Source: JALYRV01 sp036675475 (GTDB taxonomy: Bacteria; Acidobacteriota; Vicinamibacteria; Vicinamibacterales; SCN-69-37). From it: a stretch of DNA of 64,000 nucleotides. The notes below the pieces were generated by a model that had not been told where the DNA came from, did no database searches, and saw nothing but the letters and a program-made list of their open reading frames with translations. The stretch is taken from NCBI GenBank assembly GCA_036675475.1, contig JAKFEY010000001.1:1-64000 (forward strand), given 5' to 3'. The translations under genes and the position numbers were made by a program. Every line of letters starts with the position of its first letter. Positions within the stretch are counted from its first letter, which is position 1. Below, in pieces: positions 42,339 through 51,181 of this stretch.

Positions 42339-43463
42339 CTACAGGATCCGGCCCCGGGCGGCCACAGGAACGCTTTCGGCCACCATCTCGCCGTCGAGCA
42401 GGTGCACGATATCGACCATATTCGAGACGACGCAGGAGTGATTCGGGATGATGCGCACGCGATCGCCAATCGCGAGGGCAGGCGCATCCGGCGCGACTTT
42501 CACCGTGGCGTGCTCTTCGGACAGGCGCTCGATCGTGAAGCCGTCGTGCGGCCGCAGCGCCGCATCCGGCGAGGGGGAGAGGGCGCCGTACCCGGCAAGC
42601 GGCGAAAACCCGCGCGCGCCGTCGTTGGTGAGGGTCTTGCTGCCCGCGTCCAGGATGATTCGGCCGGGATGCTTCGCGACCACCGTTGAAAGCACCGTCA
42701 GCGCGCAGTCGTCCACCGTCGCCGCGCCGAGGCCGACCTGCGTGCGGTCGAAGTACACGTAGTTCCCAGGCCGCAGTTCGGTGGGGCCCGGATGGGTCAC
42801 CGAGAAGCGCGCGGTTGGCGTGGAGCCGATGCTGATCTCGTCAATCGCCACGCCCTTCTTCCGCATGTGCGCGGCCAGCCGCGTCATCGCGTTCACTTCT
42901 TCTTCCGCAATCAGCCGCAGCGCCGCTTCGGAGGACGCGTGGTAGCCGTGGCCCGCGTGGCTCAGGATGCCGCGCAGCTTCAGCCCGGGCAGCGTCGCGA
43001 CCAGCGAAATCAGATGCGGCGCTTCAGGCGACACCGGGTCGACCCCGCAACGATGAAAGCCGACGTCGATCTTCACGAGCACGTCGAGCGTCCTGCCCGC
43101 CCTCTTCATCACATTCGCCCACGCCGTCGCCACTTCCGCATCATCAACAATGATCGACAGGCGGGTGCGATCCATGAGCGGCAGGATCAGGTCCTGCTTC
43201 GACGGATGAACGGGATAGGGAATGCGGATGTCGGGGATGCCGGCGTCGGCAAACACCGCCGCCTCCGACGGCTTCGCGCAGCAGATGCCGGTGGCGCCGC
43301 GCGCGAGCTGCTGCCGCGCGATGGCGGGCACCTTGTGTGTCTTGGCGTGCGGGCGCAGCAGCAGGCCGGCCGCGTCGGCCGCGCGCTGCATGGTGTCGAT
43401 GTTGCGGGTCACCCGGGCGGTGTCGATGACGACCGCGGGTGTCGGGAGGTCCGTGATCTGCAC
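42339..43463 (-). CDS. D-threonine aldolase / D-serine dehydratase-like PLP enzyme
   Basis: The protein has 374 residues and a GTG start. It is a fold-III (alanine-racemase-like) PLP enzyme. RPHAKTHKVPAIA holds the PLP Lys; VKIDVGFHRCGV and LSHAGHGYH follow. The C-terminal domain has NHSCVVSNMVD, where His and Cys bind the metal used by DSD1-type D-serine dehydratases and D-threonine aldolases. Which reaction it carries out cannot be told. It lies 10 nt upstream of the secreted DUF1080-like gene and may be in one operon with it. Confidence 0.87.
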   Translation of the reverse strand: MQITDLPTPAVVIDTARVTRNIDTMQRAADAAGLLLRPHAKTHKVPAIARQQLARGATGICCAKPSEAAVFADAGIPDIRIPYPVHPSKQDLILPLMDRTRLSIIVDDAEVATAWANVMKRAGRTLDVLVKIDVGFHRCGVDPVSPEAPHLISLVATLPGLKLRGILSHAGHGYHASSEAALRLIAEEEVNAMTRLAAHMRKKGVAIDEISIGSTPTARFSVTHPGPTELRPGNYVYFDRTQVGLGAATVDDCALTVLSTVVAKHPGRIILDAGSKTLTNDGARGFSPLAGYGALSPSPDAALRPHDGFTIERLSEEHATVKVAPDAPALAIGDRVRIIPNHSCVVSNMVDIVHLLDGEMVAESVPVAARGRIL

Positions 43464-43470
43464 GGATGCA

Positions 43471-43476
43471 ACGTTA
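43471..43476 (-). promoter_or_regulatory. Candidate -10 box for the PLP enzyme gene
   Basis: TAACGT on the minus strand ends 7 nt before the GTG at 43463. It fits TANNNT only loosely. Confidence 0.3.
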
Positions 43477-44709
43477 ACTCATGAAGCCCGCAAAACGCTT
43501 CTCGTCGATCTTGTAGCCTGGAAAGACGTTCGAGGCATCGCGCAGCTCGAGGTGACGCGTCACGACTTCGGCAAAGACGTCGCGGAAGTCCGTGGTGATC
43601 GCGAGATCGCGTCCCTGCCAGCGCTGCTCGACCTCGAGGCCGGGCCAGCGGCCGTAGACCTTGCGTCCTTTCACGCCCGCGCCGAGCGCGATCATGGCGT
43701 TGCCGTGGCCGTGGTCAGTGCCGCGGTTGCCGTTCTCGGCCACCGTGCGGCCGAACTCAGACATCGTGAGGATCACGACGTCGCGCATGCCCTCGCCGAG
43801 GTCGGTCGCCAGCGCCGCGATGCCGCGCGCGAAGTCGTCAAGACGGTTGGCGATCTGTCCGGTGGCCGCGCCTTCGTTGGCGTGATGGTCCCACTGGCCC
43901 GATTCCGCGAACGCGATCTCGAGCCCGACGTCGGCCTTGACCAGCTGCGCGATCTGCCGCAGCGACTCGCCGTACGGCGACCGCGGATATTGCGCGCCGT
44001 TGGCGGGCGTATAGCGCGCGGGGTCGACGTCTTTCAGCGCGCGCACGGCGTCGAAGGCGTCCTTGCCGGTGCGGCCGAGGACCTGGTCTGCGGCCGCGGC
44101 GTACTCCGCTTCGAAGGACGCCTGCACGTTCGCGGTGGCCTGGCCCGCGCGGATGCCGAACTGATCGAGCCGCGCAATCGCCAGCGCGGGCGCCGTGCCC
44201 TGCAGTGTGCGCGGCAGCTGCGGCGCCAGCGCCACGGCGCGGAACGGCGTCGCCTTCTGATGTTCCTTCGCGTGCAGATACCGATTGAGCCAGCCGTCGC
44301 GCGTGCTCTTCACGCCCGGCGTGCCGCTCTCCATGTAGTCCTGCGCGTCGAAGTGCGAGCGCGTGTCGTCGTGCGATCCGGTGGCGTGAACGATGGCCAG
44401 CTCGCCGCGATCCCAGAAGGGTTTCAACGGCGACATGCGCGGATTGAGCCCGAAGAAGCCGTCGAGATCGATCGCGCCGTCGGGCCGTCCAGGCTGTCCC
44501 ACCGCGATGCTCGGCCGCGCGCGGTAATAGCCCGCGTCGCCGAACGGCACGATCATGTTGAGGCCGTCGACTGCGCCGCGCTGGAAGATGGTGATGAGCA
44601 CCTTGTGGCGCTCAGCTGCCCACGCCGTCCGCGCCAGAAAGGTGGGCGCGAAGCCCAGGCTCACGAGCGCCATGCCGCCGTTCTTGAGGAAGATGCGCCT
44701 GTCGATCAT
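43474..44709 (-). CDS. DUF1501 protein with Tat signal
   Basis: The protein has 411 residues from the ATG at 44709. The N-terminus (MIDRRIFLKNGGMALVSLGFAP) is a twin-arginine export signal. The body is DUF1501, a sulfatase/phosphatase-superfamily relative: RGAVDGLNMIVPFGD, HATGSHDDTRSHFDAQDYME, WDHHANEGAATGQIA, MSEFGRTVAENGNRGTDHGHGNAMIALG. It is downstream of the DUF1800 gene, its standard genomic partner. The molecular function of the pair is unknown; export of both to the periplasm is likely. Confidence 0.9.
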   Translation of the reverse strand: MIDRRIFLKNGGMALVSLGFAPTFLARTAWAAERHKVLITIFQRGAVDGLNMIVPFGDAGYYRARPSIAVGQPGRPDGAIDLDGFFGLNPRMSPLKPFWDRGELAIVHATGSHDDTRSHFDAQDYMESGTPGVKSTRDGWLNRYLHAKEHQKATPFRAVALAPQLPRTLQGTAPALAIARLDQFGIRAGQATANVQASFEAEYAAAADQVLGRTGKDAFDAVRALKDVDPARYTPANGAQYPRSPYGESLRQIAQLVKADVGLEIAFAESGQWDHHANEGAATGQIANRLDDFARGIAALATDLGEGMRDVVILTMSEFGRTVAENGNRGTDHGHGNAMIALGAGVKGRKVYGRWPGLEVEQRWQGRDLAITTDFRDVFAEVVTRHLELRDASNVFPGYKIDEKRFAGFMS

Positions 44710-44817
44710 TGCTGCGCCTTTCAACGCGTTGGCCTTCCGCAAGCTTTCTTCGCGCTCGCGATTAGACGCTCGCGCTCAGAAACTTGCTCACGGCCACCGC
44801 TCTACAATCGATTCCGT

Positions 44818-46410
44818 TTACTTCCGCTGAAACTCCGGCGACCCGAGCAGCAGTGCGAGCTGGCCGGGTTTGTCGGCGGCTTTTGCCACGGTGCCGCGCG
44901 TCGCGGGCGACAGCGCGCCGGGGGCAACGATCGTTCCTGGCTCGACGCGGTTGGCGGCGACACGCGTGCCGGGCAGCCGGTTCGAGACCAGCGCCACCGC
45001 GAAGTTCATGCGGTTGATGAGCGCGCCGCTGTTGACCCACGACGCGGCCGTGTCGTCATAACCCGTCGGCGGCTGCGCGCCGTAGAGCGGCATGCCGAGC
45101 GTGCGCAGCTGCTGCACGAGCGGCCCGGCGTTGCGCACCTCGGCGCCCGTCGCGCGCAACGCGCTCACGACGAACTCGAACGGCGTCTTGACCTTCGCGC
45201 CGCGGGCGGCCTCGGCCATGAACTCCGGCGACGTGATGATCGCGCGCGTGACCTTCTTCAGATCGCCGCCGCTGTCGAGAAACACCTTCGCGGCGCGATC
45301 GACCAGCGCCTGCGGCGGCGTGTCCGACACGAACCGGCGCGCGAGCTTGCGCGCGATGTGCTTCGCGGTGGACGGATGCGCGGCGACGATGTCGAGCACG
45401 CGCTCGCCGTCGCGCTGGCCGCCGCCGGCGGGCAGGGTGTGGCCGAGCACGACCTTCGCGCCGTTGTCGTGAATGCGCTCGTTGAACTGGAAGTCGCCGC
45501 CGCCGCGCCGCGGCGCCTCGATCGTCCAGCCGGTGAACGCGCGCGCGACTTCGATGACGTCTTTCTGCGTGTAGCCGCCGTCGACGCCGAGCGTGTGGAG
45601 CTCGAGCAGCTCGCGCCCGTAGTTCTCGTTGAGCCCGCGCGCGGGCCGCGCCGGCTGCTGCGGTTGCTGCGGCATCGGATTGCCGCGCCCCGCCATGCCC
45701 GGCCGGCGGCTGCGGCCACGCCGCGCCTGCGGGGCCTGCGGCGCTTCCGGCGCCGCGCTCATCCAGTTGTCCAGATACCAGAGCATCGCCGGGCTCTTCG
45801 CCGTCTCGCCGAGCATGTCGCGGAAGTTGCCCAGCACGTGCGGACGGATGGCCTCGCGCTCGTACTCGGTGAGATAAAACCGCGCGAACTGGCCCTTGCC
45901 CGCAAACACGTTGAAGTGGTTGAACCAGAAATCGACGAGCACTTCCTCGAGCTGCCGGTCGCTGTAGACCGCGCGCAGCAGCTTCTGCTGCGACAGTTCG
46001 AGCAGCGGCAGGTTCGCCTGCGTGCGCTGCCGTTGCGCCCCGGCGGGAGGCGCCATCTGGCCGGGCTCGCCCGGCGGAGGCGTCATCTGCGGAGGCGCGG
46101 CGGCCTGGTTCCGCTGCTGCGGGGGCGTGTAAAACCGGCGCGCCATCTCCGAGCTGCTGAGGCCAAGCGTCTCGAATGACGCGAGGCGGGCCTCGACTGC
46201 CTGCGCGTCGATTTTCGCTGGCTCGAGCTGGAGCTCGATGTATTTCTCGAGCCCCATGGCCCGCACCCGCTCGATATCTCCCGCGCGGGCACCGTAGCCC
46301 AGCCGTCCCAGGACGTGCCCAATCGTGTCGTCCTGGGCCGCGGATCGCGCCGACAGGGTGGCAGTGGCTGCCACCAGGACCGAGATGGTGATCGCCTTCA
46401 GAAACTTCAT
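44818..46410 (-). CDS. DUF1800 secreted protein
   Basis: The protein has 530 residues and a signal peptide (MKFLKAITISVLVAATATLSARSAAQ). The DUF1800 hallmarks are HVLGRLGYGARAGDIERV, DFWFNHFNVFAGKG, GLNENYGRELLELHTLGVDGGYTQKDVIEVARAFTGWTI, and FEFVVSALRATGAEV. Pro/Gln/Arg-rich insertions (about 100-130 and 235-260) are low-complexity. It is first in the DUF1800-DUF1501 operon (108-nt gap), a pair common in acidobacteria and planctomycetes. The start lies 15 bp from the divergent acetyltransferase gene. Confidence 0.9.
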   Translation of the reverse strand: MKFLKAITISVLVAATATLSARSAAQDDTIGHVLGRLGYGARAGDIERVRAMGLEKYIELQLEPAKIDAQAVEARLASFETLGLSSSEMARRFYTPPQQRNQAAAPPQMTPPPGEPGQMAPPAGAQRQRTQANLPLLELSQQKLLRAVYSDRQLEEVLVDFWFNHFNVFAGKGQFARFYLTEYEREAIRPHVLGNFRDMLGETAKSPAMLWYLDNWMSAAPEAPQAPQARRGRSRRPGMAGRGNPMPQQPQQPARPARGLNENYGRELLELHTLGVDGGYTQKDVIEVARAFTGWTIEAPRRGGGDFQFNERIHDNGAKVVLGHTLPAGGGQRDGERVLDIVAAHPSTAKHIARKLARRFVSDTPPQALVDRAAKVFLDSGGDLKKVTRAIITSPEFMAEAARGAKVKTPFEFVVSALRATGAEVRNAGPLVQQLRTLGMPLYGAQPPTGYDDTAASWVNSGALINRMNFAVALVSNRLPGTRVAANRVEPGTIVAPGALSPATRGTVAKAADKPGQLALLLGSPEFQRK

Positions 46411-46418
46411 ACAGCAGA

Positions 46419-46424
46419 ATTAGA
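46419..46424 (-). promoter_or_regulatory. Candidate -10 box for the DUF1800 operon
   Basis: TCTAAT (5 of 6 to consensus) on the minus strand ends 8 nt before the ATG at 46410. Only 15 bp separate this start from the divergent ATG at 46426. Confidence 0.45.
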
Positions 46425-46425
46425 C

Positions 46426-47394
46426 ATGTCCCGCCCGGCGCTCGTTACAGCCACAGACGACATTCTCAGCCAAATCTACGATCAGACGTGGGCAATCTGG
46501 AGTGACGGCCTCGACCGGGGCAGTTACGAGCGCTACAACCGGGCCCAGATGGCGACGACCTGGGGAAAAACGCACCTGGACCGCCTCGCGCTGGTCGAAG
46601 GGGACACTGTGCTGGCCAGCGCCAAGCGGTATCGCCTCACCCTGCAGGTGGACGGCGAAGACATGCCGTGTCTCGGGATTGGCGCGGTGTTCACCCCGCC
46701 GGACCGGCGCGGGCAGGGCCACGCCGCGTCGCTCATCGAGCGCATGATCGAACAGGCCGCCGGCGAGGGCGCCGGCATGGCGCTGCTGTTCTCCGAAATC
46801 GATCCCGCTTTTTACGCGCGCCTCGGATTCGAGCCCATCCCCATCGGTGAGGCCACGCTCGCGCTGCGCCCGCAGTCCCGCGAAGGCGCGCCCGCCGTGC
46901 TCATGCGCGGCGGCGACGACCGCGACATCGACAACATCGCATCGATGCATGCCGCGCGTGCCGCGCGCTACGGCCTCTCGCTGGCGCGCGCGCCCGAATA
47001 CATCCGCCACGCCATCTCGAAGCGGCGGCTGCTCGCCGCGTTTGGCGCGCCGGGCCTTCGGCACGTCGAGTACTTCATTACCGAAGAGGGCGGCAACGCC
47101 GTCGCCTATATCGTGGTGACGCGCGGGCCCGAGGGGCACGTGCTCGAGGAATGGGGCGATCGTGATCCCACCGGCGCGCGCGTGGGCGCGATGCTGCAGG
47201 TGCTGGCGGCGCGCACGCCGACGGAAGCGGCCGTGAAGCTGCGGACGTGGCTGCCGCCGGACTTCGCGCCGCCGCAGCTCGAGCGCATCGACGAGAAGCC
47301 GGCCGCCGAAGTCGGCATGCTTCGCGGCATCGGGCGCGGCACGCCGCGCGTGCCCGCGTCCGGCGTGTTCTATCTCAAGGCTGACGCGTTCTGA
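46426..47394 (+). CDS. GNAT acetyltransferase
   Basis: The protein has 322 residues from the ATG at 46426. The N-terminal GNAT domain has the acetyl-CoA loop TPPDRRGQGHAASLIERMIEQA and FSEIDPAFYARLGFEPI. A second, degenerate acyltransferase-like domain follows (YGLSLARAPEYIRHAISKRRLLAAFG, then VEYFITEEGGNAVAYIVVTRG), the two-domain layout of Eis-like enzymes. The substrate is unknown. The 3' end overlaps the convergent VWA gene by 20 nt. Confidence 0.84.
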   Translation: MSRPALVTATDDILSQIYDQTWAIWSDGLDRGSYERYNRAQMATTWGKTHLDRLALVEGDTVLASAKRYRLTLQVDGEDMPCLGIGAVFTPPDRRGQGHAASLIERMIEQAAGEGAGMALLFSEIDPAFYARLGFEPIPIGEATLALRPQSREGAPAVLMRGGDDRDIDNIASMHAARAARYGLSLARAPEYIRHAISKRRLLAAFGAPGLRHVEYFITEEGGNAVAYIVVTRGPEGHVLEEWGDRDPTGARVGAMLQVLAARTPTEAAVKLRTWLPPDFAPPQLERIDEKPAAEVGMLRGIGRGTPRVPASGVFYLKADAF

Positions 47395-49294
47395 TCACGA
47401 ACGGCCGCAGCACGCGGCCGGCTTCCTTGCCGTCCGACTTCACGATGGCGCGCGCGAGAAATTCGCCTTCGCCAAGCAGCGCCACGTCGACGCGCGCCTC
47501 GCCCGTCCGGCGCCCGGGCTGTGGCGCGGCGCTGAATGTCACCGGCACCTTCGTCAGCGCCAGTCCGTCCTCGCGGCGCGAGATCTCAATGTCGACGCTC
47601 GTGCCGTCGAGCAGCGCCGGCACGTCCGAGTACAGCTCGATGTAGGTCTGCAGCACCGTGCCGGCCGGCCCGTCAGTCAGCAGCGCGAGCTTCTGCGTGG
47701 CGGGATGCTGCTCCGACAGCAGCAGATCGGACCAATGCAGCTGCCCGGCGCCGTGCAGGCGCGCCTCGAACGTGTGGCCGACGCTGCCGTCGCGGCCCGA
47801 CGCGTCCGCAACCGCATACCGAAGCGAATAGATGCCGGGATCGACGACGAGCGCCGAGGCGAAATGCTCGACGCGGCCGTTGTGCGGCCCGAGCGACGGC
47901 TCGACGTCGCTGCCCGCCAGCCGCCCGTCGCGATCGACGAGCGTGAATCCCATGGCCGCATCCACCGACGGGTTCAGCGTGCGATCGACCTCCGACGCGA
48001 TGATCACCTTCACCTTGCCGCTTTCATCACGCACGATATACGGCGACACCTTGATGCCGACCGACGTCAGATCGATGGGCGATCGCAGCGCTTCGCCCAG
48101 GCGCGGGCCCAGCGACGCCGCGTCGAGCGCCGCGTCCATCGCAAACTCGCGGCGCGCGCGCACCGTCAGGCCGCGACGTCCCACACCAATCTTGATCTTG
48201 TGCGTGCGGCCGTCGCGTTCGCCCGGCTGCGGCTCGAACGAGAGCAGGTAATACCCCGACACCTCGGTGCTGACGCGGCTGAAGCCAAGCCACGGATTCG
48301 ACGGCGACAGTGGCACCACTGCGCCGCCGGCCAGGCCCGCCAGCAGCTCGAGTCCTTCTTTCTCGAGGGCGCGATCGGCCGATCGCGACCGCGACATCGT
48401 GGCCGCCCCGGCTTCGAACGGCGAAGACTCCATCTGCAGCACGTACAGCGAGACTTGCGACTCGGCGGCGGTGGGCGCAACCCATCCCAGATCCTGCACG
48501 CCCTGATCGAGCACCAGCCCCTCCGACAGCAGCACCATTGTCTTGCGCGTCCGCCCGGCGCGAAGACGCCGCATCGTCTCGCGCAGACCGACCAGCGACT
48601 CTGCCGTGCGGCTGCGAATCTCACCGCTGACGATGCGCGCGTCGCTGATGACCATCCGCTGGCAGAGCGCCATCTCGTCGGTGCTCATGTTGCCCGCGCA
48701 TTCGCGCTCGAGCACATCGCGCAGCACATCCTGCTGCCCGCGCACGATGGCCTTGGCCTCGTACACGCCCACGCGCGTGCCATGCTGCATCGACGGGCCG
48801 CGGCCCGCGACGCGCTTCAGCGTTTCGGCCACCAGCGCGTGGTTCGACGTGAAGTCGAGCACCGGGCCCGCGCCCGGCAAAAGCTGCAGGCCGACGCGAT
48901 CGTTCGAATTCAGCGTGCCGAGAAACTTCGCGGCCGCGTCGAACACCACGCGCCCCGTACCCGCCTTGATGTTGTTCTGATCGATGACGAGCATGATCAG
49001 CCGCCCGCCGCGGCTGTCCAGATTGCTCGAGTAATAGGCGGGTGGCGGCCCGGGATCGACCAGCCGCCGCAGTGACACGAACTCCGCCGACGCGATCTCG
49101 CGCCGCTTGCCGTCGACCTCGAGCGTGAAGTCCGCCGGCGTCAGATCCGCAACCGGCCGCCCATCGTCATCGACGACGACCACATCGACGGCGACGCGGT
49201 CGACACCCGATCGGAACGTCGTCTGCGGCTGCTGCGCAGGCGCCGCCTGCTGCGCGCCCAGAAGCACCGCGCCAGCCAGCCAGAAGATCAGCAT
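47375..49294 (-). CDS. VWFA-related secreted protein (acidobacterial type)
   Basis: The protein has 639 residues with a signal peptide (MLIFWLAGAVLLGAQQAAPAQ). RSGVDRVAVDVVVVDDDGRPVADLTPADFTLEVDGKRREI is the opening of the VWFA-related family described in acidobacteria. The VWA domain follows (RLIMLVIDQNNIKAG, TRKTMVLLSEGLV); its metal site is degenerate. The C-terminal half is beta-rich. The role of this expanded family is unknown, perhaps extracellular protein binding. It supports the phylum assignment. Confidence 0.87.
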   Translation of the reverse strand: MLIFWLAGAVLLGAQQAAPAQQPQTTFRSGVDRVAVDVVVVDDDGRPVADLTPADFTLEVDGKRREIASAEFVSLRRLVDPGPPPAYYSSNLDSRGGRLIMLVIDQNNIKAGTGRVVFDAAAKFLGTLNSNDRVGLQLLPGAGPVLDFTSNHALVAETLKRVAGRGPSMQHGTRVGVYEAKAIVRGQQDVLRDVLERECAGNMSTDEMALCQRMVISDARIVSGEIRSRTAESLVGLRETMRRLRAGRTRKTMVLLSEGLVLDQGVQDLGWVAPTAAESQVSLYVLQMESSPFEAGAATMSRSRSADRALEKEGLELLAGLAGGAVVPLSPSNPWLGFSRVSTEVSGYYLLSFEPQPGERDGRTHKIKIGVGRRGLTVRARREFAMDAALDAASLGPRLGEALRSPIDLTSVGIKVSPYIVRDESGKVKVIIASEVDRTLNPSVDAAMGFTLVDRDGRLAGSDVEPSLGPHNGRVEHFASALVVDPGIYSLRYAVADASGRDGSVGHTFEARLHGAGQLHWSDLLLSEQHPATQKLALLTDGPAGTVLQTYIELYSDVPALLDGTSVDIEISRREDGLALTKVPVTFSAAPQPGRRTGEARVDVALLGEGEFLARAIVKSDGKEAGRVLRPFVIRTRQP

Positions 49295-49300
49295 GCCCCC

Positions 49301-49306
49301 ATTCTA
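49301..49306 (-). promoter_or_regulatory. Candidate -10 box for the VWA gene
   Basis: TAGAAT on the minus strand (5 of 6) ends 6 nt before the ATG at 49294, with no ribosome site between. One of the cleaner leaderless candidates. Confidence 0.55.
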
Positions 49307-49354
49307 GTGCCCGCGCTCGTCGTCGGCTCCGTGCTCCGCCGCTTGCTGCGACGA

Positions 49355-49472
49355 GGCCGCGCGAAAGGGCGCTCGGGTCAGTCTGTCGCTGCGCCGCGTA
49401 GCTCGGGCGATCTCAGCTCGCATGCACAACCACGGCGCCGCGACAGACCGACCACTCGCGCTCAGCGCGGCC
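49355..49472. repeat. 118-bp self-complementary element A, left copy
   Basis: This segment is the reverse complement of 54242-54359 with only two mismatches in 118 bp. The element itself folds: 23-nt arms at 49376-49398 and 49431-49453 match at 20 positions, and both ends read GGCCGCGC inward. It encodes no convincing protein. It resembles a MITE or large REP-type element. Confidence 0.9.
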
Positions 49473-49481
49473 ATGCGCAGG

Positions 49482-49597
49482 GGCGGTGTCCGGTGTTCCT
49501 CAGCGACGCCGTTAAAAAGACATCGGAGAGACCCGGCGCACGATCACGCGCCTGGCTCGACTCGCCTCGGCGGCGCTGAGGAATACTGGACGCCGCC
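49482..49597. repeat. Hairpin element B
   Basis: Arms of 30 nt (49482-49511 and 49568-49597) match at 26 positions around a 56-nt loop that contains GTTAAAAAGACATCGG. It lies between element A and the first FAD oxidoreductase gene. With A, it fills the 333-bp space between the VWA gene and 49628. Confidence 0.8.
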
Positions 49598-49627
49598 CCG
49601 AGCAAGGGCTCGGTGCCCGAGCGCGGC

Positions 49628-51181
49628 TTATCGCCGCTTGAGGTCGGAGGTGATGTGTTGGGCGGCGAGGAGGCCGGGGAGGCCTGTGATACCGCCGCCG
49701 GGGTGCGAGCCGGCCGAGCCGAGGTAGAGGCCGCGCACGGGGGAGTCGTAGCCGTGCATGCCGAGCAGCGGCCGCGCGACGAGCATCTGATCGAGCGCGT
49801 GCTCGCCGTGATGGATGTGGCCGCCGTCCATGCCGTAGATGACTTCGAGATCCTCCGGCGTGATGACTTCCGCGTTCACGACGATGCGGGTGATGCCGGG
49901 GGCGACGGTTTCGAGCGTGCGCATGACGCGTTCGAGCAGTGTGTCTCGCGCGGCCGTCCATGTCGTGCCGCGAAGCGTGCGCGGCGCGTACTGCGCATAG
50001 ATCGACATCACGTGTTTGCCGGCCGGCGCGAGCGAGCCGTCGTGCGTGGACGGCACGGCAATCTCGAGCCACGGGTCCGTCGACATCTCACCGTACTTGC
50101 TCGCGTCGAAGGCGCGCTCGAGATAGTCGACGTCGGGCCCCACGTGAATGCGCCCGCGCAGCGCGGATGGATGTGCGGCGAGCGCCGGAAACACCGGCAG
50201 CGTGTCGAGCGAGAGATTGACCTTCGCCGTGATGCCGTGCGCGCGGATGTTGCGCGTGCGCGTGACGGTGTCGGGCGCGATGATGCCGGGCTCGACGAGG
50301 TGCAGCAGCGTCTGCTTCGGTCCCACGGCCGACAGCACCGCGCGACACGCGATGGTCTCGCCCGAATCGAGCGACACGCCCGTCACCGCATCCCCCTCAA
50401 TCAGCATCTGGCGCACGCCGCAGGAAACGCGGATGGTGGCGCCGGCCGACGTCGCGGCCTTGGCGATCGCGTCCGAAAACGCGCTGATGCCGCCCGTGAC
50501 CGTGAGCCCGCTGCCCACCGGGTGTGGATCGAAAGCGAGCTGATAGAGATATGAGAGCGTGCCGCCGGCCGATCGCGGCCCGAGTTTCGAGCCGAGCAGG
50601 CCGCGCGCGGCGATGGCGGCGCGCAGCAGATCGTCGCCGAACCATTCCTGCACGAAATCGGCGATGGGCATCGGGCCCCAGCGCAGCAGGCCGTACGCGG
50701 TGCGTCTGTCGAGCGCGCGAAACTTTCGCGCGGCGCCGCCGAGCGTGAGCACGTCGCGGAACGACGGCGCGTCCATGTCGGGCGCCGGCTTTTCGAGCAC
50801 GGACGCGACGACGCGGACCGCGTCGTTGACCTGCTGCACGAACGACCCGTAGCGCGCGGCATCACTGCCGGACGTCACCGACAGCGCTTCAACCGTCTTG
50901 CCGTGATCGCGATAAAACGGAATCGCCTTGCCGGCCGCATTCACCGCCGTCAGCGGAATGTCGGGCGTCATCCACTCGACACCGTTGAGTGTCAGCGCGC
51001 GCGCCAGCGCCGGATGTACGGGCGGCATCGTGTGGGCCAGCGCGTTCGACGCGGCGCCGCCGACGGTGGACCGCCGTTCGAGCACGAGCGTCGACAGGCC
51101 CGCGCGCGCGAGCCGCTCCGCCGCCACCAGGCCGTTGTGGCCCGCGCCGATGACGATGATGTCGACCGAAGCCGGGGTCAT
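49628..51181 (-). CDS. PYROXD2/phytoene-desaturase-like FAD oxidoreductase (second of pair)
   Basis: The protein has 517 residues. The N-terminal dinucleotide motif is DIIVIGAGHNGLVAAERLARAG, followed by LERRSTVGGAAS. The C-terminal flavin block is RGLYLGSAGSHPGGGITGLPGLLAAQ. Family members oxidise C-N or C-C bonds; PYROXD2-like proteins have no settled substrate. Its ATG overlaps the stop of the paralogous upstream gene by 4 nt. Together with the GcvT-like gene it points to demethylation or oxidation of an amine (inference). Confidence 0.87.
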   Translation of the reverse strand: MTPASVDIIVIGAGHNGLVAAERLARAGLSTLVLERRSTVGGAASNALAHTMPPVHPALARALTLNGVEWMTPDIPLTAVNAAGKAIPFYRDHGKTVEALSVTSGSDAARYGSFVQQVNDAVRVVASVLEKPAPDMDAPSFRDVLTLGGAARKFRALDRRTAYGLLRWGPMPIADFVQEWFGDDLLRAAIAARGLLGSKLGPRSAGGTLSYLYQLAFDPHPVGSGLTVTGGISAFSDAIAKAATSAGATIRVSCGVRQMLIEGDAVTGVSLDSGETIACRAVLSAVGPKQTLLHLVEPGIIAPDTVTRTRNIRAHGITAKVNLSLDTLPVFPALAAHPSALRGRIHVGPDVDYLERAFDASKYGEMSTDPWLEIAVPSTHDGSLAPAGKHVMSIYAQYAPRTLRGTTWTAARDTLLERVMRTLETVAPGITRIVVNAEVITPEDLEVIYGMDGGHIHHGEHALDQMLVARPLLGMHGYDSPVRGLYLGSAGSHPGGGITGLPGLLAAQHITSDLKRR

